Below are positions 9,370 through 20,209 of a stretch of 64,000 nucleotides of DNA, piece after piece. The translations under genes were made by a program, and so were the position numbers. Where the stretch lies: the NCBI GenBank assembly GCA_024867545.1, contig JANFNE010000001.1, positions 620,001 through 684,000 of the forward strand, given 5' to 3'. The notes beneath the pieces are model-generated. The model was given only the letters and a program-made list of their open reading frames with translations, was not told the DNA's origin and did not search any database. This DNA is from Phytopythium helicoides (Eukaryota; Oomycota; Peronosporomycetes; Pythiales; Pythiaceae). Position 1 is the first letter of the stretch. Every line of letters starts with the position of its first letter.

Positions 9370-12142
9370 TTAGAGGGTGCTCGATGCTGCCGGTAGGCGC
9401 GGCGCGGCGGTGGCGGCCGCCGCGCGCGCAGCCAGGGATGCCAGTGTGACGTCGCTGAGCCGGCGCAACCGTGCTTCTTCTTCGAGCGCGCTTGCAGGTG
9501 GCTTGGACCACGCTGCGAGCGCTGGTGTAATAGGGTGTAACGCTACAAATGCATGCCTACACGTAACCCGCGAGACCAGCAAGTAGGTCTGCTGCGGCTT
9601 GTTGACGACCCCGTGCGTCGACTTCCAGTCCAGCACGACCATCGAGTGCAAGGTCTCGCCCTGCACTTTGTAGACGGTCGAGCCGACGGCGCACACGAAC
9701 GGCAGCTGCTGCGGCTTGACCGTGACGCAGCGCGGCTGGCCGTTCGGCGCCCGGGGCAGCGAGATGTCCACTTTCGAGTAGGACTCGGTCGCGTAGAAGA
9801 CCGGGAAGAGCTCGGGGTCGAGGCCCGGGCGGATCGCCGCGGCACGCGCAGCATCGCGTACTCGGGCGGGCGGCTCGGCAGCTGCACGACCGTGCTGGTC
9901 GCGCCGTCGCGCACCAGCCGGAACGTCGTGCCCGGCGGGAAGTGCACGGACTCGAGCGTGCCGAGCGTGCCGTTGGCGACGCCTTTCGCGGTCGCGACGT
10001 TCTGCGTGACCTGGACAGCCATCCCGACGATGAGGTCGAGGAACGGGGCCATGCGGCCGAACCGGTTGTCGGGGAGGCTCATGACGTAGCGCAGGTCGCT
10101 CGGGCTCAGCCCGTTGAGCGCGCCCTTGAAGTTGGCGAGCACGCGCACCGGGTAGACGTCGGTCGGCAGCCGGTCCGCCGTCTCGGCGACGAACGCGTTG
10201 TTCACCGCCAGTCGCGTGGCGTTCTCGGGCGTGACGAACACGGCGCCCGCCCCGATCTCGCCCTGCAGCGCCGTGGGCGCGTCCATGCGCGGCGATGGCG
10301 GCGGCGACGATGGCGATGGCGGCGGCGCCAGCGCCAGCACGCGGCTGTTGACGAGCGCGAGGAACTCGGGCGTCCACTGCCCGAGCCGCGCGAGCGCACA
10401 GCCCGCGCCCCACTCGGGGTCGCTGTGGAAACGCACCGACTCGTCCAGCACGACGACGGTCGTGAACCGGCGCCAGAGCTGGTGGCCTTCGATGTCGGCA
10501 GTGCTCAGCTTGGCGGTGGCGTCGACGTTGAGGTAGATTGGGTCGGCGCGCACGGGCGGCATCTGCATGAAGTCGCCGACAAGGACGACATGGATGCCCC
10601 CGAAGGGCACGTCCGGGACCTGCGTGTACTGCCGCAGCAGCTTGTCGAGCCGTAGGACCTGGGGCTTTGGCATCATCGACACTTCGTCGATGACGAGCAG
10701 GTCGACCGGCGCGAAGCGCTTGTCGCGGATGGCGTGCTGGACGCGCAGCATGAAGCTCGCGAGCGTGCGGCCGCCAATGAGCGTGGCGGCCTTGCCCGTC
10801 AGCGCGGTCTTGACAACGGCGTCGTCGCGGTGCCAGCTGGCGGCGAACGCGTCCACGGCGTCAATCACGCGGCTCTTGCCGGTGCCGCCGGCGCCGCCGA
10901 GGAACATCAGCAGCTGGTCGGCGAGAAGCCGCTGCCGGATGTTATCGGCGCGGTAGCCACTGCCGCATTCGCGGCCCTGGCCCTGGCCCTGGTCCTCCTG
11001 GCCGTGCAGACCGCCAAGCTCCTGCTGCAGGTAGCGCTGCAGCAGTGCGGTCGCGATGCACACGAAGGCGGCGTGCTGGCGCCGGTTGAGCGTGAACGCC
11101 TGCGAGGCCTCGTGGATGGACGAGTACGCGCCGAGCGGTGTCGGTCGGTTCGCATGGGGCGAATGCGGCGGCGGCGGCACCCACGCACTGCCAGACGCCG
11201 CGAGCGCGTCCTGAAGCAGCTCGACGACCTCGGTCGGCCGCTCGTTGCGGAAGGACTGCGAGCGCTGCGGCGCGACCTCGTCGTTCGAGGTGTCTTTCAC
11301 GAACCGCTGCAGCTCGTCGACCGAGAACGCGGGCATCGCCGAGTCGCGGGCGCGCAAGTCGGCCGCCGATCCCGACGTGTGCTGCGCCGCGGTGCCGAGC
11401 AAGTACCGGTAGCCGCCGGCGGGCCCCGCGTTCGGGAACACCGGCAGCTGCGCCTCGCGCGCAACCGCAGCGTCCTCGCCTTCGGTGGCGGCGACGGCGG
11501 CGGCGCCGTCGTCGTCGTCGAACAGGCGGCCGAACGCATCCTCGCCCACGGGCGCCGCAGGGTCCGTCGACGCGTCCGCGGACGCGGTGTGGTTGAGCGC
11601 AGCGTCCACGTCACTGCGCGTGCCGGTCACGTCGTCGTCGCCGGCGTCGCTGTTGGTGTCGATGTCGCCGCCGCCGGACGCGGCGTCCTCCTTGGCCTGC
11701 ATGGCGGCTCGATGGTAGTCGTCCATGTTCGCCATAACCTCGCACGTGAAGAGCGAGCGCGTGGGCTCCCACGCCGAGTACGCCTCGACCCAGCTCGCAT
11801 CGTCGGTCGAGTCTGCGACCAGATCCGTGGCCCCACGAAACGGCTTGAACAGCGCGAGCGCGCACTGGCTGCGCGTGACGACGTACTCGCGGGGCGAATC
11901 CGCGTCGACGAACGGCATGCGCATGCCGACGATGACCGGAACGACCTCGCCGTGGTGCGCGCCGACGCAGTGCGACTCGAAGAGCGGGTGGTCGGCCAGG
12001 AAGAGCACGGCCTCGTCGGACGATAGCACTCGCTTGCGGCGGAAGTGCGTGGCGACGTACTCGTACAGGCTGAGGTGGTCGAGCGTCCGCGGGCGGAAAA
12101 GGTAGTCGTCAAGGAACGAGGCCGCGCGGTAGGTCACGTCTG

Positions 12143-12173
<31 letters not shown>

Positions 12174-15100
12174 GCCGCCGCGGTCGCGCACTTCGACGAG
12201 GTCGCACGCGTGCTCCGACCGGTGCACGAGCTCGTCGAGCACGGCGCGCAGCGGCAGCGTGGCGCACGGCGTGCTCGCGAACGCGCACGATCCGTGCAGC
12301 AAGTACAGTGCGGCGAGCGGCCCGGCGATCTCGCGGCGGTTCGTGAGCGCGTACACCAGCGACGCCACGCGCCGACGCCCGACAGTGGCACGCTCAACGC
12401 CGCCTTGCTCTTCAGCTTGAGCCTCGCGCTGCCGGCGCCGCTGAAACGCGGCGAGCGCGAGCGCAGTGACCGAGTCGACCTGCTCCTGCATCTTGGTGAC
12501 GTACTTCGTAGCGTAGTAGATCCGGAGCAGCGCGCCGAGCCCGCCGAGCATGACCTGCACGTCGTGGTTCGACTTGAACGCCAGCAGCATCTCGCGGTTG
12601 AAGCCGTTCACGTACTCGAACGGCGCGCGTCGCGCGAGCGTGACACCGTCGCTCGAGCACGACGTGCGTGCGACGCGGTCGCGCGGGAACCCGTAGCGGC
12701 ACTGCCCGGGCGGCGACGCGCGGCTCTTCTTGAAGCAGCTGCCGGCGTGCGACCACCAGTGCAGGTTCAGCAAGAACACGAGCATCGCCGCCGCGAACGC
12801 GAGGGCGCGCGAGAGGAAGCGCTCGTCGTCCGGAGACGGCGGCAGCATCAGGAGCTTCCGCGCGACCGCGTCGCTGCGGAACGCGTCGTCCTCGCGCCGC
12901 TCCAGCTGGCTCGGCGCGGCGTTCAGGCGCCGCAGGTGGTCGCCGTAGGCGTCGTCGCCGCCGCTACCGCTGCCGCCAGCTCCGAGCAGACGCAAGTCTC
13001 GGCGGAGCACCGCCTGCTTCGCGGCGTCCGCACTGCCGCGGCAGCGGGTCTCGAGCCGCACGGCGGTGGCGAGCTCGTCTGCGGAGAGCGGTCGCATCGG
13101 CGGCGGCCACGACGGCGGTCGGTTGTCCAGCAAGAGCCGCCGGATCACGTGCTGCGAGCTCAGGTCTTGGTTGCATCCTGCGCAGCGAACGAGCAGCGGC
13201 TCCCCGCGCGGTCTCCCGCCGCGCTGCTTCTTGTTCGGGTCCTCGTAGGCCTCCGGCGGGATGGGCAGCGGCTGCAGGTCGGCAAACGAGTGGCCGCAGA
13301 AGCCGCACGACGAGTCGGCGAGGTCCAGCGGCAAGGACGTCGAGACGACGCTGTCGGCGAACGCCTCGACGTCGCGCAAGTAAGCGTCGCCGTGCGTCGC
13401 CACGGCCCGAGCGAACGCGTCGCTGTTGGGCGGCGCCGCGGCGAGCCACACCAGGAAGTGGGCGTGCAGCGTCCCGCCGCCCTGGGTCTCGACCATGCCG
13501 AAGTAGGCCTTGACCTTGCCGAAGAGCCCGTCGAACGGCTCGGCGGCGGCCTTCATGTGCTTGCCGGGCACGCCGAGCACGTGCTCGATGAAGGCCTCGA
13601 TGTTGCGCTCGAAGAGCCGGGCCGAGGCGACGTCGTTGCGGAGGCTCGCGCCGTGGAGCGCCGAGCGGCCCGGCGGGTCCGCGAGCGCGGCGTCGAACAG
13701 CGAGTCGACCGTCGAGACGCCGCAGTACTGCGCCATCACGAACGACTCCGCGACGTTCGGCGTGAGCGTCACGAAGAGCGCCGGCTGCCCGAACCTTGCC
13801 TGGTACGCGAACGCGCGGCGCCGGCATTGCGCGCGCTCGGCGTCGGTCCCCCACATCGCGCTGCCGGTCAGCTCGACGCTGTGGAGGAGGGCGCTCGCGT
13901 TGCCGTCGCGGTCGCGTGCCGACGCGGTGCGGCCTTGGCGCCGGAGCTCCTTCTCGTGCAGCGCCTGCGAGAGCGCCTCCTCGGTGACGTCGCTAAACCG
14001 CTCGAAGAGCGCCGGGTTGCGGCGGCACTTGAGCGCGACCTGCGTGTACATCTTCTGGACCGAGAGGTGGTCGAAGCTCGCGACCACGAACAGCTCGTCC
14101 TCGGCAAAGCGCCGGGCGCTGAGCAGGCTGTAGTGCTGCAAGCACGCCGCGAGCGAGACCGGGACCGCTCGCCGCTCACCGGGGTGCCCGCGCCCGTACG
14201 GGAACAGGTGCGGGAACATGCGCCCGAAGCGCGTGGCGTCGTTCGCCGCAAACTGAGTCGAGTGCCGCACGACAAACTGCGGCTGCGAGCCGTCGCCGCC
14301 GGCGTCTTGCGTCACGATGCTGGCCGCGGGGGCGGCGTGCGCAGGAGCGGCGGCGGCAGCGGCGTCGAGGCTGACCTCGCGGTCGTCGGAGATGAACACG
14401 ACGCGGCGCTCGACGACGTCGTCCTCGGTCTCCGCCCTGTCGTTCTCGGAGACGCCGCCGACGCGGTCGTGCTCGGCATCGATGTCGGCGACCTCGACGT
14501 CGGCGTCGGCGTGCTCGACGATTAGTCCTTCGGCGACAGCAGCGTCGTCGGCCGGCAGGCTCGAGCGGTCCACGACGATGCCCTCGTAGAGCGCGTTGTG
14601 CTGCTTGTAGAAGCGCAGGAGGTCGGCGACGACCTCGCGGCGCACGAGGTGCATTTGGCGCACGCGCGCCTGCTGCTCGGTGGTGAACGGGCCCGCCAGC
14701 ACGACGCGGTAGCTCGCGATGCGGTCGACGGAGATCGGCAGCATTGTCGCCGGCGGACCCGGCGTGCAGTCAAAGGCCAAGCAGTGCGAGCGGATCGCGC
14801 GGTGCGCGCCGCCGCGCATCACGCGGGTCACCGCGACGACGGACACGGGCTGCGAGATCAGCCGCTCGGGCAGCGTCACGTCGGCGAAGCGGCTGGGCAG
14901 CGTGCCGATGCAGAACCCGTTCTTGATCGCGAACTTCGGCACCGCGTGCTTGAGCAGGCTGCCGTTGCACTCGTCGCAGACCTGGACGTACCCATCGCGG
15001 TGAATGCCGCGCGGCGACAGCAGCATGCCGGCCAAGCACGCGAAGCGCTCAGCGCAATCGTACTCGGCGGCAAGCGCCGCTGGCAGCTGCTCGCTCGCGG

Positions 15101-15995
15101 CATCGAGCAGCGCACGCATGGCGTGGATACGGTCGCGGTCGGCGACGTCGACGAGGCAGATCGACTTCCAGAGCGTGCTGCGGTCACAGACCGCGCAAGC
15201 AGACTCGTCGAGGCCGTCGGCGCCCAGCGCGAGCTGCAGGCGCCGGAGAGCGTCTCGTTTCGTCTCGTCCGACACGGGGTGGAGTCGCGGAATCGGGCTG
15301 TCGTTCCAGCTGTCGAAGTGGCGCGCCGCCGCCGCCGGAGCGTGTGGCGCGCCAGTGCGTTGGCGCTTTCGCGGCCGATCGTCGGGGCCGGCGTCGACGG
15401 CAGGGGCTCCGATATTTTGCTGCCGCTGCGTAGACCCCGCCGGCTGCGCAGGTGGGGCCGCAGAGGGCGCTGCCACTTGCGCTCGGGACCCGGCCACCGC
15501 GACTCGGCGCTGGCGATGCCGCTCCTGGTCGCGGTAACGCCTCGCCGCGGCCTGCTCCGGCGTCTCGCGAGCGCGCTGGCACCTAGACGCCAGCCGCTTG
15601 CGCTCCAGTCGTAGAGGGGCTTGTGCAGCCGCGGCCGTGGCGGCGGCCGCAACAGGAGCAGTAGTGGCCGCTACAGCTGCGACCGCGGCTGCTGGCGTCC
15701 TGACGGTGGCAGCGTCTACCGGTCCTGGGGGAGCGACTGCTGCTGCTGCTGCTGCCGCTGCTACTGGCGTTGGCGCTGTCGTTACCGGTGGCGCCGTGAC
15801 CGCTGCCGCCGGCGTCGCGACTGCGGCCGGAGCCGTTGTCACCGGCTGCTGTTGACTTGCTGCCGCCCGACGCCTGCGTGCCTGCTCTCGATTGCGACGG
15901 CGCCGCTCGTTGCCTTCCGCCGGCGTCTCGCGTGCTCGCCGGATCTGTGCCAGCAGCCGGTTGCGCTCGCGCCGCTGCGCGGCGTCGAGTACCAT
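9370..15995 (-). CDS. Helentron 1 Rep-helicase (HUH rolling-circle replicase plus PIF1-like helicase)
   Basis: About 2,200 codons from the ATG at 15995, chosen because MVLDAAQRRER also opens the second copy. The N-terminus has repeated basic blocks with RETPAE motifs and Ala/Thr-rich spacers, then a CAVCDRSTLW zinc-like region. The Rep domain shows the HUH motif TLHAHFLVW at about residue 840 and the two-tyrosine motif YYATKYVTK at about 1160. The helicase has Walker A GGAGGTGKS at about 1700 and Walker B VIDEVSMM. Near 9845-9855 the reading frame changes: the conserved end (ELFPVFYA, VYKVQGETL) is in another frame and stops at 9370. The Rep nicks and joins single strands at the element ends; the helicase unwinds. 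As read, the last helicase motifs would be lost unless recoding or splicing restores the frame. Confidence 0.85.
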
Positions 15996-16171
15996 ACCTG
16001 CGATCGGGGTCGCACAACAACGCTCGGCAATGTGGGAGGCCGAGGAAGCCGCGCGGCGCGAATGCTGGCGGAATCGAGACCAACACAAGCGCTAGGTGCG
16101 ACAACGTTGACATTCACGGCGGCGTGGCGCCGAGCGAGATGCACATCGCCGTCTCGCTCGGCGACGCTGCG

Positions 16172-17366
16172 CTACGTATGCTGCAACGCAGCCGGTAGGG
16201 CCGACCCGCGTTCGCCCTCGCCCTCGCCCGCATCTGGCTGCGGGACGAGGTACTGGTCCATCCTGGTCTGCACCACGCGCTTTCTCGCTCGCTCGCTAAC
16301 GGTCGACGGCGCCCGACTTCGCTTCCTCGCGGCGATCTCGCCTCTGCAGGTCGCGGAGCCGCACAAACAGTCGGCGGCTCGCTGGCCAGTGCACACGTCG
16401 CTGTTAGAGCCGCCCCTCACCGCCGGACCGAACCACGCGTACCTCGCTGTCGGCGCAGTGCAGTTGGTAGTCGACCGTGAGCTCCTCGCCCGCCGAGACG
16501 TCACGAGCGGCGAAAACGCCACACCGCTCGTGGCCGCGGACGCACCACTTCTCGAACGCGCAGTTGGGCGCGCACGAATGGTTCACGAAGCGCATGCGTC
16601 CGCCGAAGCGCGTCGCGTCGATGACGCGCGCGGCGCTGACGCGCAGCATGTAGTCGTGCCTCGTGTTCCGGTACGCCTGCACGAACGCATCGTCAGCTAA
16701 AAAAAAAAAAAAATGGACGACACGCGCAGCTCCCATCCTTGTTCCTCACCTGCAAGCGGATCGCAGCGTCGCGGTTCGTGAGCACCTCGCCGACATACTC
16801 GCCGACGAGCTGCCCGGCGGCGACGCGCTCGAGGGCGATCAGCCCGACGCCCTTGCGACCACAGTCGATGACAGCGGTCGGCACCGCCGACCCGAGCTGC
16901 AGCTGACGGTTCGCGCACTTCCACGCGCACGGGCAGCACTCGACGGCGCACTCGTAGCGAACCTGCCCGCCCATGCGCACACACCCTTCTTTCGTCAGCA
17001 TCCGTGCCGACCGCAGCGTCCGAGACCGTCGCCCAACACGCACCAAGCGATTGCTGCAGCCGTCGTCAACGCATCCGCGCCCAGTCGTCTCGTCGACGAC
17101 GCAACTGCACACCGGAACGTCGTCCTGATCATGGACCACGCAGCAGTACGTTATCGATAGCAGCGGCGCGTACAGCCAGCATGGCCACTCACCACTGGCG
17201 GGACTAGCCACTTGCCGCCGACCGTGACGTTTGCTTCGACAATGCACACGGATCGGAGCGCCAGCTCGACAACACCTACCGCGGACGCCGCCGACGATGG
17301 CGACGACGCGTCTGCGGTCGACGCAAGCGGCGGCGCCCGCGCAATAGCTGTCGGACGCTCGTGCAT
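16172..17366 (-). CDS. Helentron 1 SET-domain lysine methyltransferase (five exons)
   Basis: Exons 17193-17366, 17044-17124, 16750-16962, 16443-16676 and 16172-16381 add to exactly 304 codons. All introns are GT-AG and 61-81 bases. The protein has a Cys-rich pre-SET/AWS-like part (VCSCVVDETTGRGC, DGCSNRL then CPCAWKC), the SET core (GLIALERV, GEYVGEVL, RFVNHSCAPNC, GEELTVDY) and a post-SET CLCG-ATC motif. These are the features of SET2/ASH1-like histone methyltransferases that use S-adenosylmethionine. The C-terminus has QTRMDQYL, close to a PCNA-interacting motif. It lies 177 bases upstream of the Rep-helicase start, same strand, and diverges from the gene at 17619. A 13-base A/T run sits inside the third intron. 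Start codon is the least sure point; in-frame ATGs lie upstream. Confidence 0.8.
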
Positions 17367-17618
17367 CGACGTTGGTTGCCGAGATCCCGAGGCCCGCGAC
17401 ATTGCTCGGCGAGCGACCCGTCCCACGAGAGACTCGGCTCCGCCGCCGGTCCCTTAGTCCGGGTCTACGACATGGTGCGACAGCCAGCGTTTCCTCCGGC
17501 ATGGTCGCCAAGGCGTTCTCCCGCTGCTTCCCTGCGCCTCTCGCTCGGGCGAGCAACGGCGCATTCGCCGATTTGCCGCCCACCCGCGCGCACTACTCGC
17601 CGAGCAAGAGCCGCGCCG
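17367..17618. promoter_or_regulatory. Divergent promoter between SET gene and unknown cargo gene, Helentron 1
   Basis: About 250 bases separate the two start codons. The same arrangement with 306 bases is found in Helentron 2 (27934-28239). I recognise no specific elements in it. Confidence 0.45.
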
Positions 17619-18439
17619 ATGCCGCAGGCGAGGAAGCACAGCACCGCCGGAACGTCGGCCGCCGCCACCACCCCGACAGAGCTCGCCTCGGCAGCGGCAG
17701 CGCCGACAGCAGTTTCGCTGGCAGCGCCGATCGCGTCGCCTGCCTCGGCCGACCACGCGACGAAGCGCGCGGCAGCCCCGCAGCCACCGGTCGGCTACGA
17801 GTCACCGCTCAAGCGGCTGCGGAAGACGATGCTCCAGCACAAGCGCAAGCTCATTGTGCGCATCGACGGTGAGTGGCGTCTGGGATGGCTGTACCGCCCG
17901 ACGTGTCGAAGGAGCACAAACCAGAGATCCGCGTCGGACTGAACGTGCATGCCTCGCAGAGCTCCGGGAGTTCATCAACGCGCACGAGACCACGCTCGAC
18001 GAAGCAAGCAGCAAGATCCGGATCCAGGCGCGGCTGCTCTGGTGCGCGCCTATGGTGGTGAACGGCTCGAGCGTGCTGCGGCTCTACCTGGGCGAGCAGC
18101 AGGCGCCTGAGCCGCTCGAGCAGCAGCAGCGGGTACGTGTAGAGGACGGCACCGGCGGCCGACTTGACGCAGCTCCGATCTGACCGTGTGCTCGTCGACA
18201 GGAGTACCAAGAAGCGCAGCGAGAGGACGAGTTTGAGGCCGAGCAGTTCCTCATCACGCTGTCGCTGTACAAGGTCGCGCCCGACAACCCGCGGCTGCCG
18301 GCGCCCGGGTCCGTGATCGCGTTCAACCCGTCGTCGATCAAAGGTCTTCCGCAACTGCTGCCAAGTACGAGCGTCGCTGCAAGGCATTACGACGGTCGTC
18401 CCGGCGGCGGCGGCAGAGGCGGCAGCGGCGGCACCGTGA
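17619..18439 (+). CDS. Helentron 1 conserved cargo protein of unknown function (frameshifted copy)
   Basis: Exons 17619-17868, 17960-18132 and 18202-18439. The protein opens MPQARKHS, has a low-complexity Ala/Thr/Ser stretch, then a conserved region beginning QPPVGYESPLK with a basic MLQHKRKLIV block. Exon 2 has the same 173-base length in both Helentrons and encodes ELREFI, RLLW-AP and EQQAPEPLEQQQ. Exon 3 holds EYQEAQREDEF and PGSVIAFNP. An extra A in the AAA run at 18340-18342 shifts the frame. Ignoring one A restores the CCQVR and ITTVV block and the same stop context as copy 2. I do not recognise the family. It may be nuclear, given its basic segment. Confidence 0.6.
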
Positions 18440-18892
18440 ATCGCGCTACTGTCGGCATGATCAGCGCACCCATCTATTCCCTGTCAATCGTTCCCATGCA
18501 TTCGCATCCCGTCGTACCATCTATTCTTTTCCATGAAGGAACGTATTGTGTATGCCGTCCTCGTGTCGTTGTATAACACCATTGCGTCAATCGATGGTCC
18601 TAGACACCTTCAAGCGTGCTCGAAGAAGAAGAACGGCACCGCCGACTCAGCAACCTACCGTCACCAGCAGCAGCGTTGGCTGCGCCACCAGCACAACCGG
18701 CCGCTGAGGGCGACTGCCGCACCCAGCAAGGACAAGCACGGCCACCAGTCGGACGAGTGCAAACTGCCAAAACGGCCTGCGACCGCTAGCCGCAGCGGAC
18801 GACACGGGCACCACACGACACGGTCGGGACGGCTGTGGACGGGTCGTCGACGTGCTCGCCCACGTTTGAGCCGTCCGTTCGAACTACGAACC

Positions 18893-18910
18893 CCCGAGCC
18901 TCCGGTCGGG
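18893..18910 (+). other. 3' terminal hairpin, Helentron 1
   Basis: CCCGA and TCGGG pair around an 8-base loop, 8 bases before the element end (TACGCAAT). It follows the subterminal inverted repeat 18877-18890. The same 18 bases occur at the end of Helentron 2. In this class the hairpin marks the termination end of rolling-circle transfer. Confidence 0.8.
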
Positions 18911-19000
18911 TACGCAATATTTGCAGTTCGAACGATAGTGAGAACTGTCATTGGGGGGGTAAGGGCGTGTCTGTGATCGAACGACGTTCGGCCAACACGA

Positions 19001-19040
19001 CTGCCGCACCTTGCTGCAACTTGCTGCAACTTGCTGCAAC
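19001..19040 (+). promoter_or_regulatory. Four 10-base direct repeats near the Helentron 2 5' end
   Basis: One CTGCCGCACC unit is followed by three perfect TTGCTGCAAC units. The distance from the terminus (about 81 bases) matches the related repeats in Helentron 1 (8288-8328), and the preceding sequence is also similar. This is a candidate Rep-binding iteron. Confidence 0.55.
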
Positions 19041-19309
19041 GTTACCGACGGTTTCATGCGGTCGTTTGTTTGTAATTCTGTCACTCAGGCGACCGTCGTG
19101 CGACCGTTCGGGTGGACCACCCGTTGTGCGACCTCGAAAGGTTCTCGCGGACGTTGAAGTGGGGCGGCACATTTTCAGGATATCGGGCATCGAGGGAGCG
19201 GCGGCGGCAGGCGGAGGGCGGCGCGCGGCACGGCGGCGCGCGGCGCGGCGCCGACCGACCCGGTCGACCCGATGCCGACCGACCCGACCGACCCGACCGA
19301 CCCGACCGA

Positions 19310-20150
19310 CACGGCCGACACGGTCGTGAGCAGCGTCGACGGCACAGCGGCGAGCAGCCGCGACGGTGACTTGGCGAGCAGCCTCGACGGCACAGTGGTG
19401 ATTAGCGTCGTCGGCGACTTGGCGAGCAGCGTCGTCGGCGACTTGGCGAGCAGCGTCGACGGCACAGCGGCGAGCAGCCGCGACGGTGACTTGGCGAGCA
19501 GCCGCGACGGCACAGTGGTGATTAGCGTCGTCGGCGACTTGGCGAGCAGCGTCGTCGGCGACTTGGCGAGCAGCCTCGACGGCACAGCGGCGAGCAGCCT
19601 CGATGGCACTATGGCGAGCAGCCTCGACGGCACAGTGGTAATCAGCGTCGTCGGCGACTTGACGAGCAGCCTCGACGGCGCTATGGTGATCAGCGTCGTC
19701 GGCGCTATGGCGAGCAGCGTCGACGGCACAGTGGTGATCAGCGTCGTTGGCGACTTGGCGAGCAGCCTCGACGGCACAGCGGCGAGAAGCCTCGACGGCG
19801 TCTTGGCAGGCAGCCTCGACGGCACAGTGGTGATCAGCGTCGTCAACGAGTTGGCGAGCAGCGTCGATGGCACAGCGGCGAGCAGCGTCGTTGGCGACTT
19901 GGCGAGCAGCCGCGACGGCATAGTGGTGATCAGCGTCGTCGGCGACTTGGCGGGCAGCGTCGACGGCACAGCGGCGAGCAGCGTCGACGGCACGTGGTGA
20001 TCAGCGTCGTCGGCGACTTGGCGGGCGGCGTCGACGGCACAGCGGCGAGCAGCCTCGATGGCGCTATGGCGAGCAGCCTCGACGGCACAGTGGTGATCAG
20101 CGTCGTCGGCAACTTGGCGGGCAGCCGCGACAGCGCTATGGTGAACGGTT
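19310..20150. repeat. 24-base minisatellite, Helentron 2
   Basis: About 35 units of 24 bases in three related variants (for example GGCGACTTGGCGAGCAGCGTC). Both strands stay open in frame only because the unit length is a multiple of three, so the translated 8-residue repeats are not taken as protein. It occupies the same position as the palindromic repeats of Helentron 1. Confidence 0.8.
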
Positions 20151-20209
20151 TCGACGTGAGATCGACGATATTAGTAGTGGAAGAAAGGCGGCCGGTTGTA
20201 TTTCGTTAG

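Larger units (their letters stand above)
8211..18918 (+). mobile_element. Helentron/Helitron2-type rolling-circle transposon 1
   Basis: The left end starts with TTCGTAGTTCGAAC (8211-8224), whose exact inverse lies at 18877-18890 just before a hairpin and the terminal TACGCAAT. Subterminal inverted repeats with a hairpin at only one end are characteristic of Helentron/Helitron2 elements. Inside are a Rep-helicase gene, a SET-domain gene and an unknown gene. A second element follows immediately, head to tail. The Rep-helicase is transcribed away from the hairpin end. I saw no AP-endonuclease domain, unlike animal Helentrons. Confidence 0.8.

Noticed and set aside
12045..14525. An 826-codon open frame on the plus strand
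   Set aside because: It lies opposite the Rep-helicase gene, whose HUH and tyrosine motifs are on the minus strand. High GC keeps several frames open, and the translation is low-complexity Arg/Val/Ala/Glu.
16698..16711. Poly-A tract as a sign of retroposition
   Set aside because: It is a T tract inside a normal 73-base intron on the minus strand, close to the acceptor.
19272..20000. A 242-codon repeat protein (SSVDG/LASS units)
   Set aside because: The frame is open on both strands only because the minisatellite unit is 24 bases; there is no start context or domain.
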